A stretch of DNA of 64,000 nucleotides from Seriola aureovittata. Its lineage: Eukaryota; Chordata; Actinopteri; Carangiformes; Carangidae. Both the position numbers and the translations under genes were made by a program. Shown one piece after another: positions 33,916 to 45,249 of the stretch (its first letter is position 1; every line of letters starts with the position of its first letter). Below the pieces are notes generated by a model. It made no database searches and was not told where the DNA came from. It was given only the letters and a program-made list of their open reading frames with translations. Location of the stretch: positions 11,649,835 through 11,713,834 of the forward strand of contig NC_079386.1 in the NCBI RefSeq assembly GCF_021018895.1. The letters run 5' to 3'.

Positions 33916-36900
33916 TGAGACGTTCACAGCAAAGTTGTTTTTGAGCCTAAAACTCAATGGTTCGCAAAAGTATGTAAGTAAGTAAGTAAATGAGTGAAAA
34001 ATTCATTATTTGAAGAAGGAAACCTACCTGCTAGCTCAGAGTAGAATTATCTGTTAGCTCCACCAATATGGTCAGAGCTCTGGGTTTTATGAAGGTGGTA
34101 GGTCTAGATGGTATTGCACTGAAACAGCAGCAATTGTAAAGTAAGATGGTCCACACTGTTACTATGTATTTAAGGCTGTTTAATCGTGATATGGCTCTGT
34201 GTTTGATATGCATTTAGAGTTTCAGTTTGGAAAGAGGAGCAGGCTGATGGCTTTGGATAGAAATATATATTACATTTAACATGCCTGTAGAGTCTCTTTT
34301 CCTGATCCTGTGTGGCTGATGAATAATACTTTATTAAATAGTGTATTGACCCAATTTGTCACGAGTGAAGCTTTTCCTGTTTACATTGCAGTCATCTCTA
34401 ATACGAGTTTTTACATTAATGTAGAACATCAGGCATATATGCAGTGTCTGCTGTATTTTGAGGAAAGAGCAGGATTTTGATGACACATAACTAGAATAAG
34501 CTAATGTTAATTGTGTGAGGGAGCGTCTGTGCTTTTCATCCATGCGATTGGTTGATGTTTTTGGACACACGCAAGTCATTTGTTTAGCATTTTCACTGCT
34601 ATTAGCTGGCGTTTCTCACTGCAACATGAAATGTTAGCTTGCAATGGTAGCTTGTGGCTGTTTGTCACATTTGGTGTTGATATACTTATAACTATCCGAT
34701 TTGTGCAATTACAGTCCCATTTTGATCCCGCACATCACTTACATGGCATATGTAGTATGTAGTTTGATGTAACATTCTTACATCTGGTACTTTCCACCCA
34801 CCCCACCCCCCCAAACTTTATTCATGCACACTTCACACATCTTTTTGTCATATCCACTTTCATGGCTTGTCATGTTGCCATAGACATAAAGGCTGTTAGC
34901 CGGGTGAAATGAGAAGCGGAGCGAAGGGCCAAATCATGTCCGCAGCATGTCCAAACAAACGGAGCAAGAACTGTTGGCCAGCTTTTCAACAATGGGCCCG
35001 CCTATCTCCTGCAATGGGGGCACCTAGCTCCTGCAGCAGCTGCCAAAACCACTTCAAATGCCCCCCCACCCACCCACCCACTTCAGACAGGATCCTTTAG
35101 AATAGGTTCGAGCACCATCATGAGACTGAGGCTTAGCCATGAGAGGGAGTAGCTTGCATAATTCTCACAAATATGCAAAGCCTTTGAACTCCACTGTATG
35201 CTGAAAATCATGCAGTGTTGCAGTTTACAGTGTGACTATGGATGATGGAGAATTATTGATTTATGAATGGGATAGATGCCTCCTGCAAGAGATTGATGGG
35301 CTGATGTCTTAACGTGTTATCTCAGTGCTTATGCTTTCTTCTCACCAGCAGCTAAGGCCATCTGGTGTGTAATATTGAAGAACAACTCACTGCAGCGTAC
35401 GGATGTTGCACAAGCCTTTAATGTACAGTAACGCAACAGATACAAAGAGTAGAAATATACTAAACATGCATCATAGCAGGGATGGAGTGATGCCACTCCT
35501 CTCTGAAGGTGTTGATTTCCTTCTTGAACTTTCCTCAGAACTGGATCTTTAAAAAAAAAAAAAAAGAAAAAAAAAAACATGGCACACAATAGGCTGCTTT
35601 ATGTGTGGGTGTGAGTAGGGGGATAATACACAGGCAGCAGTGCATGAGTGGGCCTTTGTGCAATAGCCAAAGTGAAGTGGGCATCTTTTCAACATACAGC
35701 ACACCATAGCTTTAACAATATATGTATGATACAGTGCAGTATGCCTTTGTTGAAACAGCAGCGGTAGAGATCATTCAGTCATTAAATCCTCACAGGAAAT
35801 TCAAGATTGTTGAATAGGCGAGGGAGGAAATTCGCACAGGGTAAATGTTGTATGGGACCATGCTACTGCTTGTAATATTCATAGAAGTCCAACTGAAATG
35901 AAATTACATTCTTTTTTTGTCTGCAGCATGCATATCTGTTCTTTGTTCTACCGTACAAAAAAAATGAAAAACCAAAAGGTAGAAATACATATTTTATATT
36001 TATGTGTTTCATAATGGCACCTACTATCTTTGCATTTATCTGTTGTAAAAGACTGGAACCAACAGGATTGAAATTGGCAACATTTTGCATTTAAATCAGT
36101 TAATGCAAATGGAATTGTAATGGCTGAGGATCTGCTCGAGGAGAAGTGCAACTTTGGTGAATTTTGACACACGAATTTGAGTGGATAGAGAGCTGGAGAG
36201 TCCAAACTAAAATATGATTATTTATTTGCTGTTTTGCACCATTCACTTTTATTTAATCATCTTCTTTTAGAATAGTAACTGCTTCACAAAAGAGTAATGG
36301 TTTGCAAACAGCTATGAGGCAGGAAGTATTGGTAAAATACTCCTTAATAACTTATTGTCCTGTTAGCAACCAAGCTAAGTTGACAAGCTAACAACTTTGC
36401 TTACTGACTGTTAGCAAGCTTGTTATTTGCTGTGTTAGCTACTTGTAATGTTAGTAAGTTGGTTTTATTCCTTCTTCAATTACTTTTTATTGAACAAAAT
36501 GGTTTGCAATGGTGAACAAAATGCCAGGGGGAAGTAAACAGAACTGTAGAGAGAAAATAGAGAGTAATTTCACTTAATTTTAAACCATATTAGCATAAAA
36601 CAGTCACTCTATCATAAGCCCACAGCCAGACAGCAGCCAACCAGACAACACAACAGCCATGGACTTTAAACAACCAACTCGTCTGCTGAAGTCACCTTCT
36701 TATCTAACTTGCAAACATGAACACAGCTTTTCGGCACCTTAGCATGTTGAACAAGCCACCAAACAAACATTCACCAGGGAGAAGTGCATTTCAGGCTAGT
36801 TAGCTAATTAGCATCTAAGCTATGGCACATTAAAGAGCATTTAAACTTCTGTTCTGTTTAGCTGCTGGTGTGATCCTTACTTTTCAATGCCACTTACTTT

Positions 36901-37375
36901 TAAGCTGCAGCACAAGGTTGTTTATTTATTCTTTCATTCCCAGATGCTGTCACTCACAGGCAGACAGAGTTACGCCCCTCCAGCTGCTAAGAGGAAAAGG
37001 GGTATTTGTGATATTTCCCCAAAGATCTATTTTCTTCCTTTTAATAATAAAAAACTACTGAGAATGAATTTATAAAACAGACAGATTATTTTTTGGCTGC
37101 AAAAAGCTGGACTTTTAACTAGTAATTATGTATGAAATCAAACTTCACAATAAGAAAAAGGATGAATATTCAGTGCAGAACAATTTAATACCTAACCCTA
37201 ACCCCAGACAATCTGGGAATCTTTACATACAGGACGGCAGCTTAGTAATGTGGATTCTTTTGAAATCTCAATTTACATACAATTATGTTTAGAGTTAATC
37301 ATCTGTGCAAAGTGTACTTCAGCCATTTGCCTCATACAGGAAAAGGCTAGTCTGATTAACAACCTATGAACCTGC
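33916..37375. other. Non-coding DNA, no gene seen
   Basis: Contains a GTAA tetranucleotide tract at 33972-33989, an interrupted A-run at 35551-35577, and GTTAGC/GCTAAC-rich DNA at 36360-36470 and 36790-36870 that is probably old repeat. 35110-35300 has a few ATGCAAA/TAAT motifs. No coding frame is recognised. Confidence 0.5.
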
Positions 37376-37379
37376 ACAT

Positions 37380-37800
37380 TGTGCGAACTCATTCATAGGA
37401 ATTCATTTACTCTGCATATCGGAAGGCTCCTAATTATCAATTGTACGTCATGTATTACAGTAACCCGCCTGACCTCCAATTACAATAGCACCAATCAGAG
37501 TGGGGTTAATTCCAAGCGACGATCAATTTGGCCCAATTATTTTGCTCTACTCCCATGGGTGACTGAGTCAGAGTTGCAAGCAAATGTATTTCCATCCAGC
37601 CCACATCAACATATTACCTTGTTTTACTGTCTGTGTTAATAGAAGACATTCATCAAAACCACTTTGCATATTGCTATGCTTCTAAATGTAGTGTTAATGG
37701 TACTGTGCTGAATGCATTTACAAGCACAGCGTTGCGCTTATTGAGATTAATACAAATGGACTATGAATTTATTCTGTGGTGTTTACCTGTTGATTTTTAC
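37380..37800. promoter_or_regulatory. Candidate conserved enhancer block
   Basis: Ordered low-repeat DNA rich in homeodomain-type cores (CTAATTATC, CCAATTACAAT, GGTTAATTCC, CCAATTATTTTG) and with a TGACTGAGTCAG word (AP-1/Maf-like) at about 37560. Overlapping plus frames (37379-37639, 37633-37872) are not recognised as proteins. Conservation is presumed from character only. Confidence 0.35.
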
Positions 37801-38995
37801 TTATTTATTTATTTTCACCAATGTGACAGTTTATCCTTGATGGGTCTCGATCAGAATGTTGTTCGCCACTGAAAATTAACACCAGCAAATATGTCATTGA
37901 CTCCCTGTCCAATGAAATACGATAATTTCAAATTAAAACATGTAGAGAAAGTTGAGAAAATGAAAATATAAAACATGCTCCACTCTTCTCAGTAGTAAAG
38001 GTCATGAGTGAATGTAAATCACGTTTTATTTATTTTATTTTATTTTATTTTTTCATGGAATAAAAGGGTTCAGGAAAAGTGTGTATTCAATGCAGCCTGA
38101 GGAGAGGAGCTTTGACATTATAGTTTGTATGTGTGCACCCTACAAGAGCACACTTAAAAGGAAAGTGTGTTGTCTGCTGAACAGCCAATAGCGACTGTCT
38201 TTGAAGGCAAAGTACAATGGAGAGAGAAACAAAAGCTGTGCACCATTGTAACCCAAGAGTAAGTAGGTAGGCCTAAACAATGACAGCATGTCCTTGAGTT
38301 ATAAATATATAATATCCCTCAGGTGGCACCGCGAGACAGCAGCTTCTGATTGGCTTTGGTTATAAATCATTCATTACAGTTCACATCAATAATTAATATT
38401 CCAACCAAGCCTGAATCCTTTATGTAAATACTGTCACACGTTGGAAGGTTACCATTGTAAACTTGCATAGACAGCAGTTTTTGAACTTTTGATTGCCGGC
38501 TTAAGGTGCCATGTCTGTCTCTGTATTCTTTTTTAACTATCCTGCAAAGTAATACAACACAAGGGTGCAGAGAATAACCTATAAACTTTTTCGGCCATGG
38601 GTATTGTTTTTTGTATATGATGTACAGACTATGGATTGACTACAGGTATTTCTACAAACTATAGCACTGTTGAATTGCGTTATGGAAATAATTAACTTCA
38701 GTGTCACATGTAGAGCAGTCACAAGGACAGATGGTTTCTGTTGAAACCACCAGACTTTTATTGCGGCCAGGAATCTAGCAGACAACTATCTTTGTGAATA
38801 TATTGGATATTTTGGATAAGCTGTCCACACAGTATCCAAAGCACGGAACAAATGTGTTGTCTGATGAAGCTGGGTTGGAGATGTTGGCCCTTTCTGCCTG
38901 CCAAAATGTTACAAAATGCAACTGACAAATGTTTGTGAGACTTTCTTATTTGTACCCATAATTGTAAATAAACTTACATATAGTATACACATTTT
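37801..38995. other. Non-coding DNA with (TTTTA)n tract
   Basis: A TTTAT/TTTTA pentanucleotide tract lies at about 38024-38050. The rest is AT-rich and the 68-codon minus frame 38579-38785 is not recognised. Confidence 0.55.
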
Positions 38996-39424
38996 AAAGG
39001 AATAGCTTGGGGCAATATGCTTATTTGCATTCTTGCCAAGAGTCAATATCACACTCATATCTGTCCATTTAATATGAATTTGTATCCAGTAGTCAGTTAT
39101 CTTAGCTTACTATAAATAATTTGTTGAGTTAAATCCTTAATCCTCCAGCAAGAAATACTCCACCACATAACCTGCAGGTAGTACCACTAACTGTTGTTTT
39201 TACAGATAAAAAACAAGACAAAATCTATTGTACTAATTAATGATCTTTACAGGTGATGGTTGGTGGATTGTGTTACCTTTGGACAGAGCTGGGCTAGCTG
39301 TTTCCCTTTGTTTCCAGTAATTATGCTAAGCTAAGCTATCTGGCTCCAGTTTCATACTGAGTCTCATTTAACTTGGCAAGAAAGTGAGTAAGTGTAGTTA
39401 CAAAAATGTTGAACTAATCCTTTG
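38996..39424 (+). mobile_element. MITE copy with both ends (AAAGGAATAG ... CTAATCCTTT)
   Basis: The 5' end AAAGGAATAGCTTGG and the reverse complement of the 3' end (AAAGGATTAGTTCAA) match at 12 of 15 bases, so terminal inverted repeats are visible. Subterminal TTGCATTCTTGCCAAGAGT and AACTTGGCAAGAAAGTGAG are also inverted. The interior holds CTTAGCTTACTATAAATAA and, inverted, TTTCCAGTAATTATGCTAAGC. It is the most complete copy of this family in the window, with no transposase. Confidence 0.8.
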
Positions 39425-39475
39425 AAGATAGTATAGCCCTATATACAGTATTGAGAAGGTTTGAACCTGTAATAT

Positions 39476-39514
39476 AAACTCACTATGTAGACCCATTGTC
39501 TATATAGTGAGTTT
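39476..39514. repeat. 17-bp stem, 5-nt loop hairpin
   Basis: Arm 39476-39492 (AAACTCACTATGTAGAC) pairs with 39498-39514 at all 17 positions if one G-U pair is allowed, leaving the loop CCATT. It lies 51 bp after the MITE end. At 39 nt it is shorter than normal microRNA precursors, and its role is unknown. Confidence 0.85.
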
Positions 39515-39519
39515 TTACA

Positions 39520-41030
39520 TTATAAAAGTGTCATTCATCTCAATTATGGTCTAAATCAGTTGATAACCTTGTCTTGAAGGGGGTTTGGAATTGGGCTGTA
39601 AAGAGGCATTGATGAAAGGGTCAGAGGTCACCTAACTTTTTAACACCTTTTGTGTAGCTTCCATCCAGTACCTGCCACACACAGCAGCGCTGATGATCCA
39701 ATCAATCACAGCTCATTAATGATGGGAAATGGGCTGCTGAAACAGGACCATATGGCTCTGGCTCACAACTCCCAGTCTGCCCGTCTGGAACCTGCAAAAA
39801 AAAAAAAAAAAAAAGCTACTGTGCCTGTCTTTTCTCTAAATAGTTGTGACTATATAGTTGTGTTTTTATCTGAACTTTTAAATGGTATTTATCTATTGTT
39901 TTTAAATCATTGAAACGTGTTAGTTACAGCAACAAAGCTCATATTTACTGTGTTAGCCACTGAATAGGTCTGATTTGTGTCTTTTGCCACAGGTGGATTC
40001 TGTTCATCAAGCGATTTAGACACATCTTGTTACTTGTTTCACTTAGCGTACTCCTTCTGAATGGCTAAGTTTTGATCGGCCAAGTTGAAGAAACTTTAAA
40101 AAAAAAAGCCCAATGTCTTTGCAGTTGCCTGCAGGTGCGAGATGTCAATGTTGATTTACAACTTGAAAACGTGTACTTACAATAGACTTGACATTGAAAG
40201 AACGCGGCATTACGGAAGCTCTAAGCTTATAGATTGGTGCTGATTGAAAATGGGATGAAACCGTCTGGAGCGCACACATTTTTTAGGTTACTCACTTCAA
40301 AAGCACTGTATAAAAGTGCACTCTCTTCAGTCTCCTCTGTGCTTTGATGCCTTGATCCCACTGAACTTTGCTAAAACAACATTTAAGCTGTAGATAGTTT
40401 TTTTTTAGGAGAGAGAGAGAGAGCTGTGATATTGATTCATATTAGGTGCCTGCTGCTGTTTGTGGGGCTGAGCCGCTTTTATCTCCCATCCCATCGCCAC
40501 TTATGCCTCGGCAGCAGCCACTACAACTTTCCTGATGGACACGAGTTGGCACTCTGGTATCCTATAAAATGCTTCAGCAGGTGATAATATGGGCAAGAGC
40601 AAAGCACAGGACTGCAGACGGGCACTTTTGTCATGTTAATGTGACCGCATATGACGCTTTGCAAATAGGATTTACTGTACAGGGCCCCCTATGAAATGGA
40701 ATTGCAGTCTCATAAAATGCACTTTTAAAGAAATTGTGTGAGGGAACTCTGGGCAGTAAATTAAACTCCTCTGGCAGGATTAGATGGAGGGGGAGGAGGA
40801 GAAGGGAGGAGGGCAGCTGGATGAGTATGTGGGGCAGCTGGAGAGCTTCTGCTCACAGAGGTCATGGATCTGCTGTATTCCCACACCTCTCCATTTCAGC
40901 TTTTATTCTGTTTTATTGCATGTTTTATTTTTCTCTGAAACAATTGTCCAGAGGGGAGCTGTGACATAAAATCCAAACATGAATGCTGTGGGCGCGCACA
41001 CAGCGAAATGCCCATAAACTGGATTAAAGT
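39520..41030. other. Non-coding DNA, no gene seen
   Basis: A 19-base A run at 39796-39814 has no AATAAA upstream, so a processed pseudogene tail is not supported. 39680-39760 is ordered and TAAT-containing. Purine-rich DNA lies at 40783-40812. Frames at 39650-39913 and 40734-40969 are not recognised. Confidence 0.5.
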
Positions 41031-41050
41031 GTGTATGTGTATGTATGTGT

Positions 41051-41097
<47 letters not shown>

Positions 41098-41107
41098 AGA
41101 GAGAGAT
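41031..41107. repeat. (TG)n microsatellite with GA tail
   Basis: An almost perfect GT tract at 41053-41094, flanked by GTATGTAT variants and a GAGAGAGA tail. The HTHTHT and CVCVCV frames at 40896-41291 are its translations. Confidence 0.95.
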
Positions 41108-41291
41108 TCATGCATGTGTATGTATAAACTTCCTTCCTTTGCACATGAACCGAACAGTCGGGCTTTGTGGAAAAAAGTGTGAAGTTGATTTACAGCTACA
41201 GTTACCTCTCGCTCGTGTAGCATTTTCAAAGTTGAAGACCAATTTTAGGATGATTCTCCACACTGCAGGCTCACAGAGCTTCTCTCATTAG

Positions 41292-41374
41292 GCCACGTGT
41301 ACGGTGGCAGCACAGCTACAGTCCATGCAGAAGTCATCCCGGACCTGAACATCGCTCTGGTCACTGACATTTGA
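41292..41374 (+). CDS. Weak candidate terminal exon (hypothetical)
   Basis: An acceptor-like CTTCTCTCATTAG is followed by a 26-codon open frame starting HVYGGSTATVHAEVI and ending LVTDI before TGA. Two minus-strand frames are also open over the same bases. The GC content is higher than in the flanks. No family is recognised; a conserved non-coding element or chance is at least as likely. Confidence 0.12.
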
Positions 41375-41454
41375 GTGTACTTCAAGAGTCTCCACACTAT
41401 GCCTTTTAAAACCCCCTCCTCTATCAACTCCTAAATCCTTGAATCCCTGGCCCT

Positions 41455-41506
41455 TGTGCGTGCGTGTGTGTATGTGTGTGTGTGTGTGTGTGTATGTGTG
41501 TGTATG
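41455..41506. repeat. Interrupted (TG)n microsatellite
   Basis: TG repeats with CG and TATG interruptions. The overlapping CVCVCV frame at 41439-41687 is not a gene. Confidence 0.95.
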
Positions 41507-41509
41507 GAA

Positions 41510-43858
41510 AGCTCTCAGTAGATATCCAGCTGTGGCTGCTGATAGGAGCTCGGATGAACTTTTAACAAGCTTGTGTGTAAAGATGCAGGAAAAGGCAAGA
41601 AATCACTTCCTCCTGCTTTTCAAAAAAAAAAAAAGCTCCTCATCTCTTAGGCATTTCTTCCAACCTCTGGCATCAGTTGAAAGTTGACAATACAGCCACT
41701 CAGCCTTCGAGTGTCAAATAATTCTGAGCAGCGGACTACTCCAAATATTTTCAACCACACTGAAGAGAGTGCACTCTTTTTCTGACATATGAAACCATGA
41801 CATTTTGAAAAGAACCTGCGCCGTTAATTTGTTTTAAGGGACATTAACATAAAATTTGCTTCAGCTTAAAAACGTTCATAATGATAAAAGCTGAATGGGG
41901 GCTTAATTGCTATTAAAGCCTGTAATAAGTGCATGTCTTGTGTGTAAAAAAAAAAAAGACTCAATCATAAGGACAGTGACAGTAAACTGTGAGGCTTTTA
42001 TTATGCATGCTGACACATTACCTTCAAGCCAACCGTAAGTCTACAAATCAAGTACGAAATTAAGTTTAATTCAAGTTTGGCTCTCTAGCTTTCTCTACTT
42101 AGTCACATAGTCGGTATAATAAATCAATGAAAAGCAAGAAAGAAGATTAAGAACAAAGTATGTAATGCATGCTTTCGGACAATAAAATAATATCTAATGA
42201 AAACAAACCTTTCTCAAAAAGACCCTACAAGAGCTATTGGGTATCAGATATTAAAGGCCATGAAAACCTATTTTTATTTCATCAGCTTCTTTCTATGAGT
42301 GATGGGGTCCCACACAAAGGGAAATGTCTGCCAAAGGTAGAGGAATTTTGGTTATTTCATATTTTTGGATTTCTAACGAAGAATGTTTATTTCCAATGGT
42401 TTTGGATCATCAATATTTATTTTACAAAAACAATGGCCTAGAAAAAGTACATTTTGTGGAATTTTACTGGATCCGAATATTCCTGTAGCAGTTACACAGA
42501 CGTTTGGACCGAAGTCTTAGACAGCGCTCTCTATCACCATCATCAAAACACCTACTGAGGGAATATCTTTTGTAAGAACAGTGTTCATCCCTCCAGTAGA
42601 TTTGAGTGAATCAATGCCAAGGAGCATTGACACTGTTGCTTTAATTTGTCCCCCCTCTGTAGCTTCGAATAAACAATATAGGTTTGGTTGTAGTTGCCCA
42701 GGCAATGAAATTTGAAAGCACTGTTTCACTCAACCAGAATGGACCCACCAAGCTTTCTTGGTGCAGGCTTTTCTAGATGGCTGTCATATTCTAACCCCGA
42801 ATCCAATTTGTGCCAGCAACTGAAACAGAAAAACAACGAATGAAAACAATTACCTGTGGTCAAGGATGGTCTTATTTCTTTCTCTTTGACGTGTTAGGTT
42901 CTTTTCTGATAATCTTCCAACATATGTCCTCCTGCACTGACAAGGTCAGACTCCAGTGCATCTGTTCACATGCAGTATGAGATTGTTGAGGATCATTTCT
43001 AAACACACAACACAACGTTAATCTCTTTTCACCATCATGTCTCTGTTTCTCCCCGACTACTGTTTCTCCTATATTTTAGACATTTCTTGCTCTCCTTTAC
43101 AGTCTCTGCGCTTTTACTCTCACTTCACTAACACCCCCCCACCCTCCTCCCTGCTATTTCACGCATCATTTCTCTGTTTAATTGCTGCTGGCTGAAACCT
43201 TCTCCATATTCCCCTGCAGCTCAGCATTCCTCCCGTCGAATGCTATTGCAGCCTTGCGCTATTCAATTACCCCTCGGTAGACTAAACTATGCAGGGCGGG
43301 CCAGGACTGTTTGGGCTCTCAATCACTGAAACACCACACTGGACAGTGGCCAAACATTGGCGCCTAGAAAGATAAAACAAAGCAATACTTTATTGTTGAT
43401 CTGAACTTGAGGTGAATGAGAAGGGAGTACCGTATAATATGACAATCTATTATTTTAGTTGGTCTGGGATGAGATATAAAAATCCCAATCTTAGCCAGTG
43501 TGTCTCCCAAAACGAAAAAACATAAAGATCTTAAACCAAGGGATTCTCTGTTAAAGTTGAAATATCCTTGGTGTAGATTCAGGCTTGTGTACATCTGTCA
43601 AAACTGTGATCATTAAAAGGAAATCATTAATTGTGCATGAATTTGTCGTTACTGACTGACAATATTGGTTCTGCAATTTGAGCACACATTAAAAATAAGT
43701 TGTAGTATCTCTTCCAATGGCCAAGCTTGGGGGCTGCGTCACTCAGATACTCCTTTGTTAGTCACTATATGTTGTGACTTGAATCACTGAGCAATGTACA
43801 GAGTGCTGAGGGTACAGGGTTACCCGTTGCTGTGAGTTTTAACAGTCCGCTTATTTTC
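41510..43858. other. Non-coding DNA, no gene seen
   Basis: A-runs lie at 41622-41634 and about 41946. Frames at 42169-42441 and 42517-42729 (minus) are not recognised. A pyrimidine-rich, possibly regulatory stretch lies at 43020-43260. Confidence 0.55.
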
Positions 43859-43860
43859 AG

Positions 43861-44031
43861 TCACCACATGTGCAGGAGCTGCTAATGACTCAGTAGGTGT
43901 TGAAGCAACATTTGGTGGGAATTGGCTGTAACACTAGCAAGCTAGGCTAACTAGTCTGCAGAGGGAAAGCTGGTTGGCCTAGCTTGCTAGCTTCCACTTC
44001 CTGAATAAGATACAAAGTTAACAGTGCAATG
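43861..44031 (+). mobile_element. Interspersed repeat, copy 2 of a pair
   Basis: Homologous to 33713-33915: CACCACATGTGCAGGAGC, GACTCAGTAGGTGTTGAAGC, TTTGGTGGGAATTGG, CTAGCAAGCTAGGCTAAC and CTAGCTTCCACTTCC occur in the same order. It ends just before the TTTGTGTCTC minisatellite. Confidence 0.6.
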
Positions 44032-44119
44032 TGTCCTCTCAAATGGTTGCTACATGGTATGATCAAAGACAGGTTATGAGACAATGGGCACCTGGGCACA
44101 GACATGTAAAAGCCTGTTT

Positions 44120-44265
44120 TACAACTGTTTGTGGTTGCTATGTGTCTCTTTGTGGTCGTTTTGTGTCTCTTTGTAGTTGGCTTACGTCTCTTTGTGGCTG
44201 TTTTGTTTTTCTTTGTGGTTGTCCTGCGTGTGCTTGTGGTCATTTTGTACCATTTGTTGTTTATT
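44120..44265 (+). repeat. About 21-bp TTTGTGGTYGTTTTGTGTCTC minisatellite
   Basis: Six or more degenerate units of the form GTCTCTTTGTGGTYGTTTTG, a dispersed teleost minisatellite. Minus-strand translation gives TTKRHKTTTKRH-like repeats (within frame 43947-44342), which explains that lysine/threonine-rich frame without a gene. Confidence 0.85.
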
Positions 44266-45180
44266 GTCATCTGTTGCCCACTAAGCTTGTTTATTAATCC
44301 TTCCATAGGTATGGTTGCCAAGAAGGGGGGGAGGGGGGGCATCTTGAATCGATGTTCATATAGGCTCTACGGGCTTATCACAAATGTGAGTCAACCGCTG
44401 TCAAACTTTTACTTATGGAAAAGAGAGAAAAAAGCTCTTATGAGAAAAAATATGCACAATAGCCACAGTATCATAAGAAAACATAAGAAGAAAATGTAAA
44501 TTTCAGTTCAACTGTAGAGCATGAAAACAAATATATGGTTCAAACATATTTGACGTCAGAATGACTGCCGTGATTACATAATGTTTCACTTTTTGAATAT
44601 GTATTTATGGACCAACAGGGTTTTCATTGTCCTTAAGGGACTTAACATTTTGTATTCCCTGAGCAACGTGCCTATTGTATCATTTAGAGCCATTTGAGAG
44701 CTACATAAGAGCATCATTTTGTTTTTTCCTTCTTATTAGTCTATTATGTTGTGCTGTCACTAATGCTGGGTGATGGTTTTGTTTCCATAGAGACATCTCT
44801 CGATGGGTGATACAAAAAGCAAGTGAATAATAATGAACCCATTGAATAAAAAAGTCAGTTTTGGAATATGGAGAGATGCAAACATTTGTCTTGATCATGC
44901 AGATGTTGGGGAACTTTGTCAAAATTAAACTCGAATGAGTGGTTTTAATTAGTGCTAAAAGTGATGATTTTCAAGTTGTGGGTAATTTTATCATTCCTTA
45001 CAGAAACCGTAAATACCCAGCATCCATCATGCTTCCTTAATCAGGCTGCTGTTGTTTTGTTTTAACAGCAGCATTACCAGAGACAGTTTCAAATACCTCC
45101 ACAGTAAGCAGCAGAGAATATGCTCATATTTGCAATTGTAAGCAGGAATATAAATACAAAGCTGGAGTAGGACATTTCCA
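44266..45180. other. Non-coding DNA, no gene seen
   Basis: G7-A-G7 run at 44325-44339. AT-rich beyond that, and no gene-like frame is recognised. Confidence 0.55.
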
Positions 45181-45182
45181 GG

Positions 45183-45183
<1 letters not shown>

Positions 45184-45222
<39 letters not shown>

Positions 45223-45247
45223 ACACACACACACACACAGACACACA
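45184..45247. repeat. (CA)n microsatellite
   Basis: CA tract with a TCAC interruption and one AG. It causes the CVCVCV frames on the minus strand (45027-45359). Confidence 0.95.
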
Positions 45248-45249
45248 AT

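Noticed and set aside
35107..35116. GGTTCGAGCA considered as a tRNA T-arm
   Set aside because: No A-box, acceptor stem or anticodon arm could be fitted around it.
39796..39814. Poly(A) run considered as the tail of a processed pseudogene
   Set aside because: No AATAAA-type signal or coding-like sequence precedes it. The same holds for the A or T runs at 56480-56506, 62746-62762 and 63793-63809.
43947..44342. 131-codon minus-strand frame with TTKRHK-type repeats that looks like a basic repeat protein
   Set aside because: It is the translation of a degenerate TTTGTGTCTCTTTGTGGTC minisatellite. The frame has no independent start context or flanking coding sequence.
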